Source: Candidatus Saccharimonadota bacterium (GTDB taxonomy: Bacteria > Patescibacteriota > Saccharimonadia > Saccharimonadales > UBA4665). Taken from it: a stretch of DNA of 9,297 nt. Below the pieces are notes generated by a model, which saw nothing but the letters and a program-made list of their open reading frames with translations, searched no databases and had not been told where the DNA came from. A program made the translations under genes and the position numbers. Of the stretch, positions 5,857 through 9,297 are shown one piece after another. Every line of letters begins with the position of its first letter. The stretch's first letter is position 1. Location: NCBI GenBank assembly GCA_029288515.1, contig JARIHB010000027.1, forward strand, positions 1 to 9,297, written 5' to 3'.

Positions 5857-5946
5857 ATGCAATTATTTAATCGCATCAAGGACGCCATTCTTGTTCTCAG
5901 CCTGCGTCGGCTGTGCTTCAACGAGGTTGAAGCAAGGCGCCGGTAA
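5857..5946 (+). CDS. 29-aa small ORF, possible second leader peptide
   Basis: ATG CAA TTA TTT ... CGG TAA encodes 29 aa, beginning MQLFNRIKDAILVLSLRRL and ending NEVEARRR. It has five Leu codons and six Arg codons. It sits 7 nt behind a good -10 box and is followed 27 nt later by a strong terminator, so it lies in a transcript of only about 145 nt. AAGG (5845-5848 and 5852-5855) could act as a Shine-Dalgarno only if transcription starts earlier than predicted. The 3' half contains a 9-bp hairpin (5914-5922 with 5926-5934). It may be a leader peptide, a stand-alone microprotein, or an accident within a small RNA. I do not recognise the peptide. Confidence 0.42.
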   Translation: MQLFNRIKDAILVLSLRRLCFNEVEARRR

Positions 5947-5973
5947 CACGTCCGTTTTCTGTCTTGTCCGACT

Positions 5974-6001
5974 AACAGGCTTCACCCGAAGCCTGTTTTT
6001 T
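5974..6001 (+). terminator. Intrinsic terminator after the 5857 small ORF
   Basis: Perfect 10-bp stem AACAGGCTTC (5974-5983) / GAAGCCTGTT (5988-5997) with loop ACCC, running into TTTTTT (5996-6001). It separates the small transcript from the membrane-protein gene at 6056. Confidence 0.93.
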
Positions 6002-6039
6002 AATGATAATCATCGGCGGTTGTAATCCACTAGGAAACC

Positions 6040-6055
6040 TGCTTTAATTGTGCTA
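6040..6055 (+). promoter_or_regulatory. Extended -10 promoter of the 6056 gene, predicted leaderless
   Basis: TG (6040-6041), one base, then TTTAAT (6043-6048), with seven bases to the ATG at 6056. No Shine-Dalgarno is present. The geometry matches the idi and 6402 promoters and argues against the GTG at 6050 as the start. Confidence 0.52.
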
Positions 6056-6352
6056 ATGGCAATCAAAAAGAAACAACCTAAAAAATCTACAACAAAATCT
6101 GCTCGCACCACCGACGACTTTGATGGTGTGTATCTACTCAAGCTGGCTCTGTACGTCATTCTTGGTTCGCTGTGGATTAAGATATCACACGGGAACAGTC
6201 TGAGTTTGCCGCTTCCGATCGGCTTTCTGGCCGGTTTGGCTTTTAGCAGTCATGAGCATTTCCAAATTGACCGCAAGATTGAGTATGCGGTGCTGCTGGT
6301 GGCCATGCTGGTGGGGTATTTCGCACCGTACGGTTTATATATCAGCTGGTAG
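6056..6352 (+). CDS. Small membrane protein of unknown function
   Basis: 98 aa. The N-terminus is Lys-rich and polar (AIKKKQPKKSTTKSARTTDD, residues 2-21). A membrane helix follows at about 25-43 (VYLLKLALYVILGSLWIKI), then a proline-containing hydrophobic stretch 51-64 (LPLPIGFLAGLAFS), a polar link SHEHFQIDRK (65-74), and a second clear helix at about 76-97. The positive N-terminus predicts a cytoplasmic N-terminus by the positive-inside rule. There is no catalytic motif and I do not recognise a family. The start ATG at 6056 is chosen over the in-frame GTG at 6050 because of the -10 box spacing. It is not clearly linked to either neighbour: a terminator lies upstream and the next gene has its own promoter. 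Confidence 0.75.
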   Translation: MAIKKKQPKKSTTKSARTTDDFDGVYLLKLALYVILGSLWIKISHGNSLSLPLPIGFLAGLAFSSHEHFQIDRKIEYAVLLVAMLVGYFAPYGLYISW

Positions 6353-6385
6353 CCGGTTGACGCTGCCTAATGCTTATAAAACGCA

Positions 6386-6401
6386 TGATATACTGGCGTA
6401 T
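6386..6401 (+). promoter_or_regulatory. Extended -10 promoter of the zincin-like gene, predicted leaderless
   Basis: TG (6386-6387), one base, then TATACT (6389-6394), with seven bases to the ATG at 6402, so +1 should fall on or beside that ATG. A TTGACG at 6357-6362 is too far away (26 nt) to be its -35. No Shine-Dalgarno is present. Confidence 0.58.
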
Positions 6402-6415
6402 ATGACAGAGATGGC
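6399..6415 (+). repeat. 17-bp start-site direct repeat, copy 1
   Basis: TATATGACAGAGATGGC spans the start codon of the 6402 gene and recurs exactly at 8069-8085 at the start of its paralog. The shorter ATGACAGAGA also begins idi at 558. It reflects duplication of the paralogs, and may also be kept as an initiation signal. Confidence 0.8.
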
Positions 6416-8051
6416 GGGCGGTTTTGAGAACCCTGCAGACCCACAGTCGATCTCAGCTGATACACCGCTGCCCGGCGCGTATGACGGGCCCGCCGGTTTG
6501 GAGCCACCGGCTCTTGAGATGACTATTTTTTTGCCAGGCGATAGTGCGTCTGCCGAGGTAAGACAACGCCGTATCGATCTGCAGGCAGCAAAAGCAGTTT
6601 TGAGTGACCTTACTGAGGCCGCGTCTGACTTAGCGGATGTGGTGCTGTCTACGGCGCGTCTACAGGGCGATGACTTCAATGAGCAATACCGGGCCGCCGT
6701 AGCGGAACAACTGCAAGCGCCAGACGCGGCCACGGGCCATTTTGGCCGGCGTGCCGCTGAGCTGGAAGTATTGAGCCGTATGATGCCCGCTGACTATGCG
6801 CCTGAGATGCAGTATTTGCAGGAGCGGTATGGGGCTGAACTGGAAACCGGTATCCGTTTAGAGGGGGTGGTTGTTGATGACGCGAACCGGCAGGCAACCG
6901 GTTACCGGCAGCGGTTGGCCGCGGAGACAGATTGGGCGGCCGTGCTGGACGCACGGCTCGCTTTAGATGATCAACAACGGTCTTCTATGTATTCAGTTGT
7001 AATGTCAGCGCTTTATTATATGCACGAGCCAGATACGCTCCCCACGGCACACTACGACGCTACAGCTATTCGTGACCAGCTGTATGCGACCTATGGGGAG
7101 GTCGTTGCGAATGGCCATATACTACCTGATGGTGCAGATGCATGGGCACCGCCCGACGCAGCGTGGCGGCCAACGCCTTACTTCGGCCAAGAGGCATTGC
7201 AGTGGAAGCGGGATGTGTATACGGCAAGCGAAATGGTTGCGTTAGCGCGCGCGGAGTTTTTAATTTGCGACCAGAACTTTCAGATTATTGAGGCATTGGC
7301 ACCCTGCGCCGAAGCGATGGGCATGGGAAATCCGGGCGTTTTCGATCTGCCACCGCAGCTCGTATACGAAGTGGAAACACGTCACACTGCTGCGCGTGAT
7401 CGCTTTAATGCGGCCGATAGGGCGAATATCGCCGATCTAGCGGCTAAGCTCCCATACAGATATGTAGTAGACGACCCCTATGGTTTGGCAAACCTCATAG
7501 GGGCTACAGAGACAGAACGATGGCTGTTCGTGCAATTACAGAATATACCGCAGGAGATGCAGCACGGAATAGCTCGTATCCGATTTGCGCCGGCGGCACA
7601 AGCCAGAACATTCACCTATAAAGGTAAGGAATACCCTGAGAAGGCTTCGTACGCGCCTAACAACGCTGAAATAACGTTGTTTATCGACCCGGCTCATATA
7701 ATGGCTGCGGCCACAAAAAGCAATATGGATCTGTTGGTAACTCAAATGAACGAAGCAAGCGGCGTCAGCAGGCACATGGTGCATGAAGTCATGCACCATG
7801 CCCACAGCTGGCGTTTGCCTTTTGAAACGCTGGTGCAGTTTAATCGTTTGTCGCGGTTAGCTGACTGCCCTGTGAGTGCATATGCTGGAATGGCTGCCGA
7901 TCCGGCATCACCATGGCACTTCGAGAGCGAGCAGTTCGCTGATTCCGGCTTGCGCTACTATCAAAACCTGCGGGCGCTGAGGCAGATAGATACCAGTTAT
8001 CACCATCAAGCATTTAACGTCGTGCATAAAGCAGCTGCTGGAGTCATGTAA
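6402..8051 (+). CDS. Large protein with C-terminal HExxH zinc-metallopeptidase-like domain
   Basis: 549 aa, with no signal peptide or membrane segment. The N-terminal ~40 residues are Pro/Gly/Asp-rich and probably disordered. Residues 50-390 are mostly helical and carry blocks conserved with the next gene: LPDGADAWAPPDAAWRPTP (241-259), FGQEALQWKRD (261-271), AEAMGMGN (303-310) and PPQLVYEVETRH (317-328). The C-terminus has VSRHMVHEVMHHAHSW, with His461, Glu462 and His465 as a zincin HExxH, and then FESEQFADSGLRYY (507-520), where Glu508 or Glu510 could be a third ligand. The HExxH...SxYA...ExFAxxxxxY layout recalls gluzincin domains of the anthrax lethal factor type; this is inference from a motif. 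The start at 6402 is supported by the extended -10 and by identity with the paralog start. An upstream ATG at 6252 would overlap the membrane gene in another frame. Function and substrate are unknown. Confidence 0.8.
   Translation: MTEMAGGFENPADPQSISADTPLPGAYDGPAGLEPPALEMTIFLPGDSASAEVRQRRIDLQAAKAVLSDLTEAASDLADVVLSTARLQGDDFNEQYRAAVAEQLQAPDAATGHFGRRAAELEVLSRMMPADYAPEMQYLQERYGAELETGIRLEGVVVDDANRQATGYRQRLAAETDWAAVLDARLALDDQQRSSMYSVVMSALYYMHEPDTLPTAHYDATAIRDQLYATYGEVVANGHILPDGADAWAPPDAAWRPTPYFGQEALQWKRDVYTASEMVALARAEFLICDQNFQIIEALAPCAEAMGMGNPGVFDLPPQLVYEVETRHTAARDRFNAADRANIADLAAKLPYRYVVDDPYGLANLIGATETERWLFVQLQNIPQEMQHGIARIRFAPAAQARTFTYKGKEYPEKASYAPNNAEITLFIDPAHIMAAATKSNMDLLVTQMNEASGVSRHMVHEVMHHAHSWRLPFETLVQFNRLSRLADCPVSAYAGMAADPASPWHFESEQFADSGLRYYQNLRALRQIDTSYHHQAFNVVHKAAAGVM
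7775..7800. repeat. Perfect 26-nt inverted repeat over the HExxH codons
   Basis: CATGGTGCATGA (7775-7786), a two-base centre, then TCATGCACCATG (7789-7800), 12 bp per arm. It lies exactly on the codons for MVHEVMHH, a near-palindromic His/Met/Val peptide, so codon identity may explain it. It has no T-run and is not a terminator. Confidence 0.7.
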
Positions 8052-8068
8052 CGGCACGATGCATTGAT

Positions 8069-8085
8069 TATATGACAGAGATGGC
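8069..8085 (+). repeat. 17-bp start-site direct repeat, copy 2
   Basis: Exact second copy of the sequence at 6399-6415, again spanning the ATG. Unlike copy 1, no well-placed -10 box precedes it. Confidence 0.8.
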
Positions 8086-9278
8086 TGACAATTTTGAGAC
8101 TGGCTACATAGAGCATGATGGAATGCCCCCCGAGGACTACGCCTCCTATAGGGATATTGATGGTCTCCGGGTGTACGGTGATGGTACCGATCCACACTTT
8201 GACACGATGCAGTTTTTGCCGGATAGAACCGTTGCATCCGCTGAAGTAATTGCCACCGAAGAGAGCAGCAACATTGAAAAATTAGGCACCTATAAGCAGT
8301 CTCTCGCTGGCTTATCGGAGGCTATATACGGCATTCTGGGCGAGTACAATGAGGATTTCCAGCGGCAGTATTACATTGCACGTAATAGCAATACAGAGGA
8401 AGGCAGCATCGGAAAGGGACACTTTGGCTTTCAAGCCTCCGACCTTATTACGTTAGGCGGAATGGTGGATGCCCGGCACGCCCGGGAAGTACATGCGCTT
8501 TGGGACCACTATGGCCCCGACTTAAGGTGCGCCATTGATCTGGAGAGAACGGTAGCGGAAGCTATTAACGCTGAAACAGAACAGTACCGCGGCGAGCTGT
8601 TGGCGAGGGCAGACTGGACAGCTCTACTTGATAGCTACCATGCCGAACCTGACGATATAGGCTCGCGTTACTACTCGCCCAATCTAACAGCTGCTATTTC
8701 CGCACTTTCGCCGCTTCAAGAGCTGCCGGAAGACTATAGGGAGGCCGATAGGCTGCGTCAGGCTATGCGTGATACGCAGAAGTTCATGCATACCCATGGG
8801 CATACACTGCCCGAAGGTACCCTATGGCAAGCGCCCGATGCGTCATGGGAACCAACGCCGGCATTCGGCGAACAGGCTTTGGCGTGGAAGAAAGATTTAG
8901 AAAGTGTAGCCGAGATAGTAGCGCATCAGCGCAAGCAATTCTTGTATAGCTCCCCTGACTTTAACAAGCTGAGCGATCTGGCATGGGCGGCATGCGACGC
9001 TGGCATGGGCATGGATAACGGCTCTTCAGGCGGCGACGGACTGCCCGCACAGCTCAAATACGAAGTAGAGCGTCACTTCAGCCTCGCTAAAGAAGACCTT
9101 TTCGTTGCTGATACTGACTTTATCGAGGAGTATACTAGTCTCCCCTCTGGAGATATACAAATAAAGGGCGATCAAGAGCTTGCGAGGTATCTGTGTATTT
9201 ACAGCCCTAAAGTTTGGGTAGGACTGCAATTGAAGAAAGTGCCGGAATTTATGATGAAGGGTCTACGCTCTGTAAGGT
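8072..9278 (+). CDS. Tandem paralog of the zincin-like protein, 3' truncated by contig end
   Basis: 402 genuine codons, open from ATG 8072 to the library adaptor. It is clearly homologous to the preceding gene: it starts MTEMA like it, shares FLPxxxxASAEV near residue 50, then LPEGTLWQAPDASWEPTP (246-263), FGEQALAWKKD (265-275), DAGMGMDN (309-316) and LPAQLKYEVERH (324-335). It aligns with about residues 1-395 of the first protein, so the region corresponding to the HExxH domain lies beyond the window, and whether it has a zinc motif is unknown. The gap to the upstream stop is only 20 bp, with no Shine-Dalgarno and no good -10 box, so it is probably co-transcribed. There is no signal peptide. 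Residues read beyond position 9278 would be adaptor, not protein. Confidence 0.8.
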
Positions 9279-9297
9279 CTGTCTCTTATACACATCT
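9279..9297 (+). other. Tn5 mosaic-end library adaptor (assembly artefact)
   Basis: The last 19 bases, CTGTCTCTTATACACATCT, are exactly the synthetic hyperactive-Tn5 mosaic end used in transposase-based (Nextera-type) sequencing libraries. The match ends flush with the window. The natural IS50 ends differ from this hybrid sequence, so it is untrimmed adaptor rather than a genomic transposon. Genomic sequence therefore stops at 9278. Confidence 0.96.

Larger units (their letters stand above)
5856..6001 (+). ncRNA. Short structured transcript (candidate leader RNA or small RNA)
   Basis: It is bounded by a consensus promoter and an intrinsic terminator, so a discrete RNA of about 145 nt is predicted. 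Helices visible: TGCTTCAAC/GTTGAAGCA (5914-5934, loop GAG); GTCGG (5906-5910) with CCGAC (5968-5972) closing around it; and the terminator 5974-5997. TGAAGC (5928-5933) can alternatively pair with GCTTCA (5979-5984) of the terminator arm, a 1:2, 2:3, 3:4 pattern seen in attenuators, but that 2:3 helix is only 6 bp. The downstream gene at 6056 has its own promoter. I see no match to tmRNA, 6S, SRP RNA or RNase P. Confidence 0.38.

Noticed and set aside
5779..5862. Longer minus-strand ORF starting at 5862 for the leader peptide
   Set aside because: Its first part covers the promoter elements (5827-5799), so it would not be transcribed from the ilv promoter.
6050..6055. GTG start at 6050 for the membrane protein
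   Set aside because: It would sit two bases after the -10 box, before the predicted transcription start; the ATG at 6056 fits the spacing.
6357..6362. TTGACG as a -35 box for the 6402 gene
   Set aside because: It is 26 nt from the TATACT -10, too far for a normal spacer.
6252..6401. Upstream ATG at 6252 giving a 599-aa version of the zincin-like protein
   Set aside because: The extra 50 codons lie in another frame of the membrane-protein gene, read as Trp/Cys-rich nonsense, and are upstream of the predicted promoter. The paralog starts at the MTEMA equivalent.
1..9278. CRISPR arrays, tRNA genes or insertion sequences
   Set aside because: No regularly spaced repeats, cloverleaf-like sequences or transposase-like frames were seen on either strand by eye.
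9279..9297. Natural Tn5/IS50 transposon end
   Set aside because: The 19-mer is the artificial mosaic end and stops exactly at the contig edge; no transposase or 9-bp target duplication is visible.

Overview
The window reads as about 9.3 kb of a small, gene-dense, medium-GC bacterial genome. The best guess is a Patescibacteria/CPR lineage, probably Saccharibacteria. This rests on recognising the small coiled-coil protein type next to rpsJ, on a ribosomal S10 gene that is not followed by rplC, and on tight packing with short intergenic gaps. There is no rRNA or marker tree to confirm it. TGA is used as a stop, which argues against the Gracilibacteria/Absconditabacteria code. The right end is not genome: the last 19 bases (9279-9297) are the synthetic Tn5 mosaic end of a transposase-made sequencing library.

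Layout. (1) 1-202: 3' end of rpsJ and a near-perfect bidirectional terminator, shared with a convergent small coiled-coil gene (201-470, minus). (2) 558-1729, plus: idi (isopentenyl-diphosphate isomerase) and maf (nucleotide pyrophosphatase), overlapping by ATGA. (3) 1726-5581, minus: a four-gene operon ridA-ilvB-ilvN-ilvA for the first two committed steps of isoleucine synthesis plus the RidA deaminase that clears the enamine/imine by-products of IlvA. No ilvC, ilvD or ilvE is present here. (4) 5582-5827, minus: the leader of that operon. It has a promoter, an Ile/Val-rich leader peptide and mutually exclusive antiterminator and terminator helices, which is the architecture of ribosome-mediated transcription attenuation. 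(5) 5821-6001, plus: a divergent promoter sharing its -35 box with the ilv promoter, a 29-codon small ORF and a strong terminator. (6) 6056-6352: a small membrane protein. (7) 6402 to the end: two tandem paralogous large proteins of unknown function. The complete first copy carries a C-terminal HEVMH zinc-peptidase-like motif; the second is cut off by the contig end before that region.

How it works together. The ilv block is a self-contained, apparently amino-acid-controlled unit: scarcity of Ile/Val-charged tRNA should stall the leader ribosome, favour the antiterminator and turn on ridA-ilvBN-ilvA. A second theme is translation start style. Several transcription units (idi, the 5857 ORF, the 6056 gene, the 6402 gene) have a -10 box 6-7 nt before the ATG and no Shine-Dalgarno, which implies leaderless mRNAs. 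The ilv operon genes instead carry recognisable Shine-Dalgarno sequences. The long zincin-like paralogs are the least explained part of the window.
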